A stretch of 64,000 bases of DNA from assembly GCF_043290135.1 (NCBI RefSeq), contig NC_134701.1, positions 34,003,501 through 34,067,500 of the forward strand. Reading direction: 5' to 3'. Of the stretch, positions 33,560-44,849 are shown piece after piece. The notes beneath the pieces were generated by a model. The model was not told the origin of the DNA. It ran no database searches and worked only from the letters and a program-made list of their open reading frames with translations. The stretch is from Rhipicephalus microplus (lineage: Eukaryota; Arthropoda; Arachnida; Ixodida; Ixodidae). A program made the position numbers and the translations under genes. Position 1 is the stretch's first letter. Each line of letters opens with the position of its first letter.

Positions 33560-36165
33560 CAAGGGTATGACACTCTCCCTCACACCAGCCGCTACATATC
33601 TAGATGAACACGACCAAATAACATGGAAAAACGTCCTCCTTGAGGCATCTTTAAAATTAACAGAAATCGCTCTTAATCACAGTGATAAGCAGGTTAACAA
33701 ACTGGTCGCCATGACCAACATCATTCTCCGCCGCAACACTTTATCGAACGAATAAATCACGCGATTAACAGAATTTGAACAGAATAAATACCAAGCCATC
33801 ATGACAACAAAAATTCATAAACTCAAAAAAGACCATGTGCCCAAACCCGCGTTCCCTGATATAGTTCCTTATCACTACAACACAACCGCCCAGGAAATCA
33901 CTAATAGTACAATCGAGCACCCATCTAGGAACACACCCTGTGACACTGTGGTTGTAAACTTATCGGACACGAGCTTGTCACCTGACGAAGAAAAACTGCT
34001 AGCTAAGGGACTAAGCTTCTGCCCGATCACAAAATTTTTCGATGAATTCCACTTGCTCTGAGCCCTCGACAACTTCGCTCGAAGCTTAAGGTTGCGCGAA
34101 TATTTCTTGAACAGGCCTTATAACCACGAAACAATTCACCGTCGTAAATCAAATGATTGGACACCGAACAGTAATCGAGACAAGTGCTTGGACCTTTATA
34201 TCACCGCAGTACTGAAAGATATAGTACACAAATTCCACAGACAGAAAGGAAACCGAGAAAACTTGACAAAATCTGAAAAAAAGGAGTATGAAAAATTTGG
34301 CATTTAGGACAGACATAACAATAAAACCCGCTGACAAAGGAGGAGCAATTGTAGTGCTTAATACAACCAACTACTTACAAGAAGCATACTGCCAACTAGA
34401 CGACTCCATATTTTACGAACGCCTCACAGGTGATCCGACAGACGAATACAAACTTATCGTATCAACAGAACTAAAGAAACTGTTGGGTGCAGAAAAGATA
34501 ACCAACACTGACCACAAACTGATGCTAGCAGCATACCCTCGTCCAGGTCGCTTCTACATCCTCCCAAAAATTCACAAACACGGTAACGCAGGTCGACCAA
34601 TCATATCAGGCATAGGTACAATAACTGAACCCATATCAGGGTACGTGGACAAACTAATAAGCCACATTCCATGCACCCTCGCGTCGTACATAAAAGACAC
34701 CACACATTTTCTTCGAGACATTGCAGGTCTCTGTGTGCCGAAAAACTCGTACTTGATTACTCTTGATGTCTCTTCATTATATACAAATATTCCTCACGAT
34801 GACGGCATAGCTGCATTACAAAACATGTACACAAACGATAGACACTCTAACACCCCAGATTTCTCTGCCACTGCAACTTTGACGAGGATGGTCCTCGAAT
34901 TAAATTCATTCGAGTTTAACCAAGAGTATTTTCGACAAATCAGCGGGACCTCTATGGGCACCAAAATGGCACCTAACTATGCCAACATATTTATGGGAAA
35001 GCTAGAATCTGAATTTCTCGCGCAAAGTTCCTTGAAACCAATGTTATACAGAAGATACATAGACGACATCTTTCTTATTTGGACCCACAGCGAGGACGAA
35101 CTTCTCAGCTTTATAGACACTTACAATGCTGTACATCCGAACATACACTTCACGCACACATACTCGCAAGTTACCGTAAATTTTCTTGATGTTACCATAA
35201 CGATAGAAGAAGAGAGCTCTCTTCGACCCTATACCGCAAACCAACGGATCGACGACAATACCTCCATTACCAAAGCGATCACCCACGCCACTGTAGAAAC
35301 AGTATTCCAAACAGCCAGGCTCACCGGTTTAAGCGAATCTGCTCTAGATACGCTGACTTTGACACGAGCTCACAGAGGCTAAACCTTATGCTCGAGAACC
35401 AAAAATACCCACCACATGTAATTAATGACGCTGTTCAAAAAGCGAGAAAACTAAAGCGTGAAGACTTACTTATGAAGCGACCACCACGAGACCCTACAAC
35501 ATACAAACCTCTGCTTTACTTACAACACAAACTTCCCCAATGTAAACAAAATCCTTAAACGACATTACAACATTCTGGAACAAAGTGAACGTCTGAAACG
35601 CGCATTCCCATCCGCTCCAGGCGTCGTTTACCGACGACCACGTAACCTCAAAGACACCCTTGTCCACTCCCAAATTAACACATCACCTTCCAATAATTCA
35701 TGCCGCCCTTGTTTAAAGGCACGATGTCTTGTATGTAAGGCGATGCGAGAAACAGACAAAGCAACCAGCACACAATCCAAGTTTTCGATTAACATACGAG
35801 GAAACCTAACATGCGATTCCTCTAAAGTGGTATACCTACTCGAATGCAACGTGTGTGGTATGCAGTACATCGGACAAACAGAAACACCATTTAGGATTCA
35901 CTTCAATAATCACAGAGCCCATGCGAAATCAGCCCCAAGTCTACCTCTATAAAAACATCTCAATCTTCCCGGCCATGCATTCGACAAACTATCAGTAACG
36001 CTCTTAGAGACGGGATTTAAATCAAATCGAGAACGTGAACAACGAGAGTCATACGTTATCCACCGATTTAACACCCTCGATAGAAGAATAATTGAGAATC
36101 CTGGTACACTTGCAGCAATTAAAGCATTAGAAAACAATAACAGCAACAATGAAAATAGGAACTGA
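33560..36165 (+). pseudogene. Penelope-like reverse transcriptase with GIY-YIG endonuclease
   Basis: N-terminal part: VVNLSDTSLSPDEEKLLAKG and LSFCPITKFFDEFHLL, then TGA at 34061. A frame change near 34290-34307 leads into the long RT frame (34288-35382). That frame has DITIKPADKGGAIVVLN, RFYILPKIHKHGNAGRPIIS, LITLDVSSLYTNIPHDDGIA, GTSMGTKMAPNYANIFMG and RRYIDDIFLIW, so the Asp-Asp pair is intact. After another break the endonuclease is read at 35743-36150: SSKVVYLLECNVCGMQYIGQ, then TETPFRIHFNNHR, with one TAA near 35950, ending KALENNNSNNENRN. The enzyme would nick target DNA and copy its RNA. About four lesions inactivate it. Confidence 0.88.
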
Positions 36166-36379
36166 GTTCACGGCACTGCAGCTGCGAAGGGCACTGGACA
36201 ACCCAAAACAATTCCAAGTGTAACTACTCTTCCTAAGTGCAGCTGTCGTCTGTTTTCTGTTTTATTTTACTACTCAATCAATTGTGCCATGCATGACATG
36301 CCCAACAGCAACCCTGTGCACAGCCGGGAGGCCCCCACTACACGCGTCATCCAGAAGCGGGCAAGGAATTCGCATTGCG

Positions 36380-36577
36380 CCCGCTTACCAGCCTCTACCG
36401 AAATATGGGGCACCCCTCTTTTTACGACGTAATGTTGACAGGGCGCCGAGTAGTTAAAGGCTTAGAACTTCCTAAAATGCCCGCTTACCAGCCTCTGCCA
36501 CAATACGCGGCCTCCCTCCTTCTACGATGAATTGTTTACGGGACTCCGAGTAGTGAAAGGCTTAGAACTTCCTAAAG
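36380..36577 (+). repeat. 98-bp tandem duplication in the Penelope-like 3' UTR
   Basis: Two adjacent copies starting gcccgcttaccagcctct and ending aaaggcttagaacttcctaa, about 80% alike by eye. Confidence 0.85.
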
Positions 36578-36639
36578 AAGCTCTTTTTGCCCCACACCGA
36601 ACCGCCAGTGCCACGAGGCGCCGTCTGGTCGGGTGGAAT

Positions 36640-36885
36640 GCGTTAGTGAAAGGAAACATACACAGACCGCTGACATCAGAAAGGTGAAGGGGAGAAGGGG
36701 GAGAAAGATGAAAGTGGAGGGAAGAATGGAGGGGGGAAGTGGAGGCAAGGTGAAAGGGGGCGCCCGAGGGGAGTCCACCGTATATAATTTTTCTCTTCTT
36801 CTCTTTTTTCTTCTTTTTCTTTTCTTTTTCTTTTCTTTTCTTTTTCTTCTTTTCTGTCTTTTTTCCTCTTTCCTTGCCCTCTGAT
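36640..36885. repeat. purine-rich then pyrimidine-rich low-complexity tract
   Basis: GGAGA-rich at 36690-36770, followed by an 85-base C/T-only stretch (about 36787-36875). Frames through it are compositional artefacts. Confidence 0.85.
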
Positions 36886-37005
36886 TTGAGATTGTATAAA
36901 GCTGAGCACCAACAAACTGTACCTTTAATCCTGATGAAGGCCAGACTCTAGGCCGAAACGTCGAAATAAACCACGTTGTGACCGCTCACGGAGGATCTAC
37001 TGGAC

Positions 37006-37211
<206 letters not shown>

Positions 37212-37213
<2 letters not shown>

Positions 37214-37382
37214 GAAGTCTTGGTGTGGAAGGCCTTTATTAGGCCCGAAGAACCGGCTGCCGACAGCTGATATGAACGGACCAAGATGATGATGCTACGT
37301 GACAACGATGAGGATGCATGAGCAACACATGATAATGATGATAATGCTCAGATGAAGAGGATTGGTATACTAAATGCCCACA
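37212..37382 (-). repeat. LTR-4, 3' LTR
   Basis: On the minus strand it starts TGTGGGCATTTAG and ends CAAGACTTCAT. Polyadenylation signal AATAAA (minus) at 37235-37240. A purine tract CACGTGGGGGGAATTAG precedes it inward. Confidence 0.9.
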
Positions 37383-38130
37383 CTAATTCCCCCCACGTGA
37401 AAGCGGCCAGCCTGGCCGCGGCAAGTGGAGGGGACAAAGAACGTCGCATGAAGGGCTTCATACGGGAGACATGGACGACCTCAGTAGTTCGATAACGGCG
37501 ATCAGCTAGGGCTACAAGTGGCGTCACGCGATGATTCACTGGTGCAGTTTCTTCAAGAACTGTGTACGGCCCTATAAATCGTGGCTGGAATTTGTCGCAC
37601 AAACCAGGTGTGCGAATAGGCGTCAAAAGGAGCACTTCGTCTCCAGGTTGAAAGGATACAGCACAATGCGATTCATCATATACCAGCTTTCTGTCTTGCT
37701 GTCGGGCTTCAGTGTTTATACGATTACGTTGGCGGCTCTCTGCGAGCCGTAAAACGTATTCCTCTGAAGAGGATGGAGATGAATCCACATGGCAGGTAAA
37801 GAAAGAGACGTCCAGGAGAGAAGTATTGGAGCGTCCATAAACTAGGTAAAATGGTGAGTAGGCGGTTCTCCGCTGAATAGCCGTATTGTAGGCGAAAGTG
37901 ACGAATGGTAGGACTACATCCCAGTTCTTGTGGTCAGGTTGAATGTAGGCGGCGATCATGTCAGAAAGCGTGCGGTGGAATCGCTCAGCGAGGCCGTTAG
38001 TTTGGGGATGATAACTAGAGGCAGTCTTGTGAGTTGTGCCAGAGGCGCGAAGAAGTTCGTTCACTAGTTGTGAAAAGAAGTCCCTTCCATGGTCACTGAG
38101 CAATACACGTGGTCCTCGGGTGGTCCATGG
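37348..38130 (-). pseudogene. LTR-4 integrase, C-terminal two thirds
   Basis: Open for about 260 codons. VLLSDHGRDFFSQLVNELLR holds a catalytic Asp and SSYHPQTNGLAERFHRTLSD the catalytic Glu. FAYNTAIQRRTAYSPFYLVY and a C-terminal module (FQPGDEVLLL, PRFIGPYTVLEE, EVVHVSRMKPFM) follow. The zinc-binding N-terminus and first catalytic Asp are absent: the frame is fused to RT sequence SYFRRFIQNFAS at about 38130. The end of the open frame reads into the 3' LTR. Confidence 0.88.
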
Positions 38131-39750
38131 AGGCAAAGTTTTGTATGAATCGCCGAAAGTAGGAGGCGAGACCAAGGAAACTTCGCAAATCTTTTGGCTT
38201 GTCAGGGCGAGGAAAGCGAAGCACCGCAGCAGTTTTCTCAGGGTCTGGACGAATTCCGTCCTTCCTCACAACATGACCGAGGACCTTGATAGATCTGCTG
38301 GCGAAATGGCACTTCTTGGTGTTAATTTGAAGACCAGCGCCCGCAAGGCAACCAGGACCTCGTCCAAGCGTTGCAGATGTTGAGGAAACGTCGTTGAAAA
38401 GACAACAATGTCATCGAGGTAACATAGGCAAGTATTCCATTTCAGGCCACGCAGCACGGTGTCAATCAAGTGCTCAAAAGTTGCGGGAGCATTGCATAGA
38501 CCAAACGGCATAACATTGAATTCGTATAGGCCGTCCGAAGTTGCAAATTTGTCCTCTTCGTGCATGGGGATTTGCCAATAGCCGGAACGCAATTCGAGGC
38601 TTGAAAAGAATTCAGCACCTTGTAAGGAATCGAGGGCGTCGTCGATACGTGGCATGGGGTATACGTCCGTCTTAGTGATCTTATTGAGTGCTCGGTAATT
38701 GACGCAAAATCGTACGCACGAGAACCACTGGAGACGACCAAGGACTTGTTGAGAGTCGGATTATCTCCCGTTGCAGCATATCGTCTACGTTTTCCTCAAT
38801 GATTTTTCGTTCGGCTAGGGAGACGCGGTACGGACGACGATGCACAATGGATGTTCCGTCGGTCTGAATACGATGTGCTGTAGCAGTTGTCTGACCCAGG
38901 CTGGATGAATGAACGTCAAAAGAGTTTGCATGCTTTTGCAACAAATCAAGCAGCTGCTGCTTCTGCGAGTCTGTCAAGTCCTTGTTGATGGCTGCTGTAA
39001 AGGCCGAGGAAGCAGCATGATCTCCAGGATGGCCTTTAGAGGAGGCAGGGGTAAAAGGCACGACGCACACAGGCTCCAGATCGGCAACGCAGGCGACAGT
39101 AGTGCCCCGCGGCAGTAAAATTTTATCTGGTGTGGTGTTCGTAGCAGCGAGTACAGCTGACCCATTGTTAAAGCGAGCCACACCTGAGGCGAGCGCTATG
39201 CCTTTACTAAGGCAACGGGGCGATGGAGTGACCAAAATGTCACCAGAGTCGACGTCGTTGGACAAAACTGTGACTAATTGATGTTCGTTCGGGGGTAACT
39301 CGATGTCTACAGCAGCGATAAGTCGAAGTGGCCTGTAGGTTTCATCACTAAGCAAGTGGTCTGTGTCAGTAAGATGGACGACACGTTGTGCACAACAAAT
39401 AGCCGCGGAAGCAGACGAAAGAAAGTCCCAGCCTGAAATGAGTTCGTGGGAGCACGGGGATAGCACAGCGAATTGTATGTGATGAGGAATGTCGATTAGC
39501 ACACGGGCAGTACAGAGAGCGGAAGGGCGAATCATTGTTCCCTGGGCTGTAACCAGTGTTGGTCCATCATAAGGCGTCACGACTTTTCAAAGACGGGCAC
39601 ACAAATTAGCACGAATAATAGAAAACCCAGCCCCAGTGTCCACCAAAGCATCAACGTCCACTCCCTCAACTGAGACTGCAATAATATTGTAAGGGCGCGC
39701 TGGAGGAATTGGAGTACTGTGTTGGAATGCAGTTTCTCCTCAAAAACTGC
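38131..39750 (-). pseudogene. LTR-4 protease and reverse transcriptase
   Basis: Protease: DVDALVDTGAGFSIIRANLC near 39640, active-site Asp-Thr-Gly, then a frame break. An open frame at 38681-39580 runs through HELISGWDFLSSASAAICC and SLAERKIIEENVDDMLQREI to STSPWSSPVVLVR. RT continues in another frame at 38266-38655 with FSSLELRSGYWQIPMHEED, FGLCNAPATFEHLIDTVLRG and TCLCYLDDIVVFS, the active-site Asp pair intact. The frame ends at the deletion junction. It would process gag-pol and synthesise cDNA if intact. Confidence 0.87.
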
Positions 39751-39755
39751 ATTGC

Positions 39756-41024
39756 TTAGTTTTCCGGACGCCGATCAGAAGCGACAGAAGCAGGCTGAAG
39801 AGGAGAAGAGGAGTGACGATAGGGCGACGGTGCACGGCGTCTGGTTGATCGAAGACTACTGCGCAGTTCACCGGATGCTGGCGGAGATGGAGACCGACGC
39901 GGTGGTGACGAATAGCGACGGCCCTGGTACAAGGCTCCTGCGGTATAGTCTCGTTCACGTATGTCGTACCCTCGGTGCTCATCTTGCTGGCACTTGCGGC
40001 AAAAGCGTGAAATGTGACCACGATAGCCGCAATAATAGCACGTAGGGCGAGTCGATCGATAAGGAGGGTAGTAGCTTGTGTTAGATGAACCGGGAGAGAG
40101 AGCAGTGAGAGGGACAGATGATGGCTCCGGCGGTGGTGATGGAAAGCTCGTGGGAAAGCTTCTGGGAGGTGTGGCAGCAACCGACGCGTACGTTCGTGGT
40201 GGTGACGTCGAGCTGACGGTGCCTGATGGTGCGGCGACGGCATGCGAGAACGATGGGAGAGTACGAGCGACAGTGGGCTGCAGGTGGGCCATGTGGGTCA
40301 TGGACGTGAGCTCCTCCCTGATGACATCCCGCAATGACATTGAAGAAGACTGAATGGGACACACTGAAGGTAGTGTGAATCCCATTGATTCTAATTCTTC
40401 GCGTATTATCACCCTTATTGTGTCTCGTAGGTTTGGATCCGCCGTAATACGGGCCGCGTCATTGTCCGGTCGTAGGCGCATCGACTCAAGTGCTTCGAGG
40501 CACTGACAGGTTGTCGCGACGTCAGCAACGGTAGCCGGATTCTGGATTGCAATGGCATTGAATGCGACGGGTCCAATCCCCTTAAGAAGCTGGCGTACCT
40601 CGTCTGACTCTGTCATTGGGGTGTGAACCCGGCGGCAAAGTGAAAGGACATCCTCGATGTAGGATGTATACGACTCCCCGATGTGCTGTTTCCGAGTCGC
40701 GAGAGCTTTCTTTGCGAGAGCTGAACGAACAGCCGGTGTGCCAAAGACATGGCGAAGCTGATCTTTGAAGGCTGACCAGTCGGGGATGTCGATGAAGTGG
40801 TTGAGGAACCACGTCTTCGCGACACCCGTGAGGTAGAATGACACGTAAGCGAGTTTAGCAGCGCCGACACGTTCGAAATCGTCCAGCCATTCCTCCACAT
40901 CTTCTCCGCGCATACCAGCGAAGGGATGGGGCTCACGCTGGAAGCTGTTAATGACGTGAAAAGGCGCGGCACGCGGTGGCGGAGTGGGAACGGCTGCAGC
41001 ACCGCCCTCTTCTTGGTGCGACAT
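39756..41024 (-). CDS. LTR-4 gag
   Basis: Uninterrupted 422-codon frame from an ATG at 41024 (MSHQEEGGAAAVP); the frame is open further upstream but without ATG. Capsid core: GEDVEDWLDDFERVG-like region (EDVEEWLDDFERVGAAKL), VAKTWFLNHFIDIPDWSAFK and SYTSYIEDVLSLCRRV. A Pro/Ser-rich linker leads to a zinc knuckle, CYYCGYRGHISRFCRKC. The basic C-terminus has RSPSPP and SPYRHSSSP motifs. It ends CCGGAAAACTAA, where GGAAAAC directly precedes the stop, the same context as LTR-9 gag. Gag would form the virus-like particle and bind genomic RNA. Intact gag in an element with defective pol could only act in trans. Confidence 0.88.
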   Translation of the reverse strand: MSHQEEGGAAAVPTPPPRAAPFHVINSFQREPHPFAGMRGEDVEEWLDDFERVGAAKLAYVSFYLTGVAKTWFLNHFIDIPDWSAFKDQLRHVFGTPAVRSALAKKALATRKQHIGESYTSYIEDVLSLCRRVHTPMTESDEVRQLLKGIGPVAFNAIAIQNPATVADVATTCQCLEALESMRLRPDNDAARITADPNLRDTIRVIIREELESMGFTLPSVCPIQSSSMSLRDVIREELTSMTHMAHLQPTVARTLPSFSHAVAAPSGTVSSTSPPRTYASVAATPPRSFPTSFPSPPPEPSSVPLTALSPGSSNTSYYPPYRSTRPTCYYCGYRGHISRFCRKCQQDEHRGYDIRERDYTAGALYQGRRYSSPPRRSPSPPASGELRSSLRSTRRRAPSPYRHSSSPLQPASVASDRRPEN

Positions 41025-41105
41025 ATTTCCGGACACCTGGCCCAAGCGGCGACCTGAACGTAGCTCCAGGGAGTAGAGTGGTCGAGAGGATGACGGGGGA
41101 TCGAA

Positions 41106-41120
41106 CAGCACGCTCCACCA
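41106..41120 (-). promoter_or_regulatory. LTR-4 primer-binding-like site
   Basis: TGGTGGAGCGTGCTG, three bases inside the 5' LTR on the minus strand. A near-identical motif occupies this position in LTR-1, LTR-3, LTR-5 and LTR-9. The priming tRNA was not identified. Confidence 0.65.
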
Positions 41121-41123
41121 CGT

Positions 41124-41295
41124 ATGAAGTCTTGGTGTAGAAGACCTTTATTAGGCCCCAAAGAACCGGCAGCCGACAGCTGATATGAACGGACCAAGAT
41201 GGTGATGCTACGTGACAACGATGAGGATGCATGAGCAACACATGATAATGATGATAATGCACAGATGAAGAGGATTGGTATACTAAATGCCCACA
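41124..41295 (-). repeat. LTR-4, 5' LTR
   Basis: 172 bases matching 37212-37382. Its outer end lies 16 bases from the outer end of the LTR-5 5' LTR. Confidence 0.9.
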
Positions 41296-41311
41296 ATATT
41301 TATATATATAT
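41296..41311. repeat. short AT tract between LTR-4 and LTR-5
   Basis: atatttatatatatat: 16 bases separating two 5' LTRs that point away from each other. Confidence 0.9.
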
Positions 41312-41482
41312 TGTAGGCATTCATCAAGCACCTCTACTGTCTTTACACGTGTCCACCCTCATGAGTGGTCGTCATCTTCATCTGCTGTAGGGACTTCGCT
41401 TGCCTGAGTTCTGTGCCTTGGGTGTGGCCGCTTCGTTATGTCTTCTGGGCCTAATAAAGGTTGCCTTCACCGTTACATCACA
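41312..41482 (+). repeat. LTR-5, 5' LTR
   Basis: TGTAGGCATTCATC … CGTTACATCACA, AATAAA at 41453-41458. Confidence 0.92.
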
Positions 41483-41549
41483 AGTGGTGGAGTGTGCTCT
41501 ACGATCTTCCGTCCTCTACCAGTTCACTCTGTCTCCTAGACCTCCGCTC

Positions 41550-42357
41550 AGGTCATCGTTTGTGCCCCGTGTCCGGTAACACGCCCCAGGACGAGCCAAC
41601 CGGAGCTCCTGTGGCTACCTCCACGGCCCCGGCTACCGCGGCCTATCCATCACGGATTACTACCGCGCACCAGCGTGAGCTGCCCACGCTCGCTGGACTT
41701 CGAGGTGGAGATGTGGAGGACTGGTTGGATCAGTTCAATCGAGCGAGTTCCACTAACAACTGGAATGATCCTACCAAGCTTCGTCGTGTTTATTTCTATC
41801 TGACAGGCGTAACAAAAACATGGTTTTTCAATCAATTTTCAAACCCGACCACAGTTGCTGACGTTGTTGCCACGTGCCAACGCCTAGAGAAACTTGAGTC
41901 CCAACAGTTACCACCGGACAGCGCTGAAACCACCACCACGACTGATGCCTCATTGCGTGCCATGATCCGGGCGATTATACGGGGAGAGCTGCAATATTTC
42001 GGCCTTTAAATGATAGCGAGTCCACCTCCCCCCTCTAACACCATTTTTCGCGACGTTATCAAAGAGGAGTTCGCGTCCATGACCGGGCCAGCGTATGAAG
42101 ACTCTCCAGTACCTCGACAGCAGCCGACGTACGCACAAGTCCTCGCTGGCTCACCACCCGTCGTACAACCGATGCCCGCACACTCGACACCTGTCCCACT
42201 GGCTTCGTTAACTCCGAGTGCGCCTAGTCAGCCCTTTCACCCACCATGGCAGCCATCTCGTCCGATCTGTTGCTACTGCGGCTATCGGGGCAACATTGCA
42301 CGCTTCTGTCGGAAGTGTCAGCTGCACGAGCGTCGTGGATTCGACACCTACGGATAA
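41550..42357 (+). pseudogene. LTR-5 gag, internally deleted
   Basis: Capsid start: GGDVEDWLDQFNRASSTNNW, VTKTWFFNQFSNP. It jumps directly to TTVADVVATCQRLEKLES, whereas LTR-4 has some 70 more residues between the equivalent points. The start ATG is mutated (family VSGNM, here VSGNT). A TAA at 42007-42009 follows; the same frame then continues from 42010 to the zinc knuckle CCYCGYRGNIARFCRKC and a TAA at 42357. Non-functional. Confidence 0.85.
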
Positions 42358-42599
42358 GATGATGTGACAAGCTGGTACGCTTTCCAACGTCTTCCTTATG
42401 ATCTGCCGCTACGTCGCTCCCCGTCTCCAACTGCGACATCTGAGCCAACCACTTCTTACAGCTCTACTAGGCGCCGCTCACCATTTCCCCTCCACCGCTC
42501 CACGTCTCCATTGTGACCTGTCTCGCGATTCACCTACCAACGCCTGGAAATCTAACCTCCGCAGCTTTGCGAGGAAAAGCTGCATCGAACGAAAAGGCA

Positions 42600-44480
42600 G
42601 AAGTTCCTCTATTACGTTCATATACGACATCTTTTTAATAAAAGGTGTGTACGTGGACGCTTTAAAAGACACTGGTGCTTGTTTGTCTGTGATTGAGCGT
42701 TCCTTGTGCTCACGTCTTTGAAACGTCACCACCCCTTAGGATAGACCTACACTGCTCGCAGCTCAAGGGGACGCCATTACACCTGCCGCTATGTGCAACG
42801 CTCGTGTTTTCATAGCTGGCCTTGTCCATTTTGTGCAATTTGCCGTGCTGAGTACGTGTGCCCACTAGCTCATGTTAGGCTGGAATTTTCTGTCTACGGC
42901 GAACGCTTCTATCTGCTGTCGAGAAAATGTTGTTCATATGATGGAAACTGACTATGCCCTTTATGCGGTTGACAAGCCTGTTGGCTTGCTCACTGCGGAA
43001 GATACCGAGCTACCACCTGGTGATCAGCGAAAAGTTACTATCACTTCCAATGTGATCAACTCTGGTGACGTGTTTGTCGAAGCATCTGCACGCTGTCTCG
43101 CAAGAGGTATAGCCATTGCTTCAGGTCTAGCGCGGTTCCACAATGATTCCGGACTTCTCTACGCTACAAACCAGACGTCTGAGATAAATTCTCATTCCTA
43201 AAGGCACCACGATGACTTGCGTTACCGAATCCCAACCTGTCTTTATTGTCCCGCCTACGCCAGCATGTTCTGACCTTAATTACATTGGACGTTCATCAAG
43301 CGTTTCTGTTCTTGCTGCGACTATTAGTCCAGAGCTGACCTCTTCACAGACAGACGAGTTGCTTGCCTTGCTACAAAAGCATAGGAGATTGTTCGATGCC
43401 GATTCCTCATCTCTCGGACAGTCGTTAATTATTACGCATCGTATCTATACCAATGGCACTTCCATTGTACGCTGTCGCCCATATCGCGTCTTTTCGTCTG
43501 AGCATGAAGTCATTGAACAAAATGTAGCCCATATGCTGCAACGGAACATTATACGTCCCTCCTCGAGTCCTTGGTCATCCCTTGTTGTTTTAGTAAGGAA
43601 AAAAGATGGCTCCGTTCAATATTGCATGGACTACAGAGCACTTAGTAAGATTACCCGCAAGGATGTTTACCCCATGCCGCGCATAGAGACGATGCTTTGG
43701 ATTCACTGCAAGGTGTCGAGTACTTCTCAAGCCTAGACCTGCGTTCAGGTTACTGGCAAATACCCATGCACGAGGATGACAAGGAAAAGACAGCGTTTTC
43801 AACACTAGATGGGCTGTACGAATTCAACGACATGCCATTCGACTTTTGCAATGCTCCAGCAACATTCGAGCAGATGATCGACACAGTATTACGAGGCTTG
43901 AAATGAAAGACTTGCTTGTACTATTTAGACGATATTGTTATTTTCTCGTCAACCTGGCCTCAGCACTTGCAACGACTGGACAAAGTTCTCACGTGCCTTG
44001 GTAACGCAGGGCCTTCAGCTGATTTGCGAGCAAGACGATTGGAGTGTTAGGCCACATTGTAAGCAAGGACGGTATTCGTCCTGATCTAGACAAGATTTCC
44101 GCTGTCCAACACTTCCCGCGTCCTGAAGAAGCCAAACGTTTGCGCAGTTTCCTCGGCCTCGCTTCTTATTTTCGCCGATTCATTCGAGACTTCGCCTCTA
44201 TAGCTTCACCATTGCACAAGTTGCTCGGATCAGGGGTCGCTTTTGTGTGGTCTCCTGAGTGTGAAGCGGCGTGTCTCAACTGAAGTGTGCACTAACATCC
44301 GAACCAGTCCTCTGCCATTTCGACAAAACCACGCTTACGCTCCTGCATACAGACGCTAGTGGTCAAGGCATTGGTGGAATTTTCCTACAGCGAGACAAAT
44401 CTTCACGTGAGAAAGTCGTCGCATACGGGAGCCGTGCACTGAGCACTGCCGAAAATAATTATACCATCACCTAACAGGAG
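42600..44480 (+). pseudogene. LTR-5 protease, reverse transcriptase, RNase H
   Basis: Protease VDALKDTGACLSVIERSLC near 42655-42710. The post-protease region at 42872-43201 has MLGWNFLSTANASICC. RT N-part 43212-43736 has SSPWSSLVVLVRKKDGS and YCMDYRALSKITRKDVYPMP. RT middle 43697-43906 has YFSSLDLRSGYWQIPMHEDD and FCNAPATFEQMIDTVLRG. The active site CTYYLDDIVIFSS-like sequence lies near 43915-43945 after a TGA. Connection region at 44044-44283 ([40 protein letters not shown]). RNase H at 44271-44474 (LLHTDASGQGIGGIFLQ). At least six stops or frame changes. Confidence 0.87.
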
Positions 44481-44849
44481 TGCCCAGCGGTCATATGATC
44501 GATACAAAAGTTTCTACCTTATCTCCACGGCCACCACTTTACTGTGGTTACGGACCATCACGCCTTGTGCTGGCTCTCGACAATCAAGAACTTGTCCGGC
44601 CGCCTTGGTTGCTAGATTCTTCGCTTACAAGAATACGACTTCGCGATTACATACAAGTCGGGAAACAAACATCAAGACGCCGACGCACTTTTGCGTTGCC
44701 CACTCTGTTAGGAGCCACTTAACAAACCCGCCACTGCTGCACTCGACAAGCTTTCGGCCGCCTCTTCCCCACAGGTTTTGTGCTTCGCTAGTGTGGCCCC
44801 AGCTACTCCAAGCAAGTGTGGTTTGTTCTTATCTCACCAACGTGCTGAG

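Larger units (their letters stand above)
33546..37005 (+). mobile_element. Penelope-like element, near full length
   Basis: Plus-strand element of about 3.4 kb. It has an N-terminal region, reverse transcriptase and C-terminal GIY-YIG endonuclease (33560-36165), then a long 3' UTR holding a 98-base tandem duplication (36380-36577) and a pyrimidine tract. It ends with ctgatgaaggccagactcta, then ggccgaaacgtcgaaataaa. A (TA)n tract follows at 37006. No LTR and no AP endonuclease, as expected for this class. Its GIY-YIG differs from that at 1.6-1.9 kb. Confidence 0.85.
37212..41295 (-). mobile_element. Ty3/gypsy element LTR-4, internally deleted
   Basis: Minus-strand element of 4.1 kb with 171-base LTRs that differ at about seven positions by eye, so relatively young. 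The 5-mer atatt flanks both ends (37207-37211 and 41296-41300). Primer-binding-like TGGTGGAGCGTGCTG is at 41106-41120 (minus). Gag is open. Pol has lost the end of RT, RNase H and the front of integrase in one deletion near 38130. It belongs to the same family as LTR-5. Confidence 0.9.

Noticed and set aside
36572..36915. Overlapping frames of Pro/Phe-rich or Lys/Glu-rich protein
   Set aside because: Purine- and pyrimidine-tract artefacts in the Penelope-like 3' UTR.
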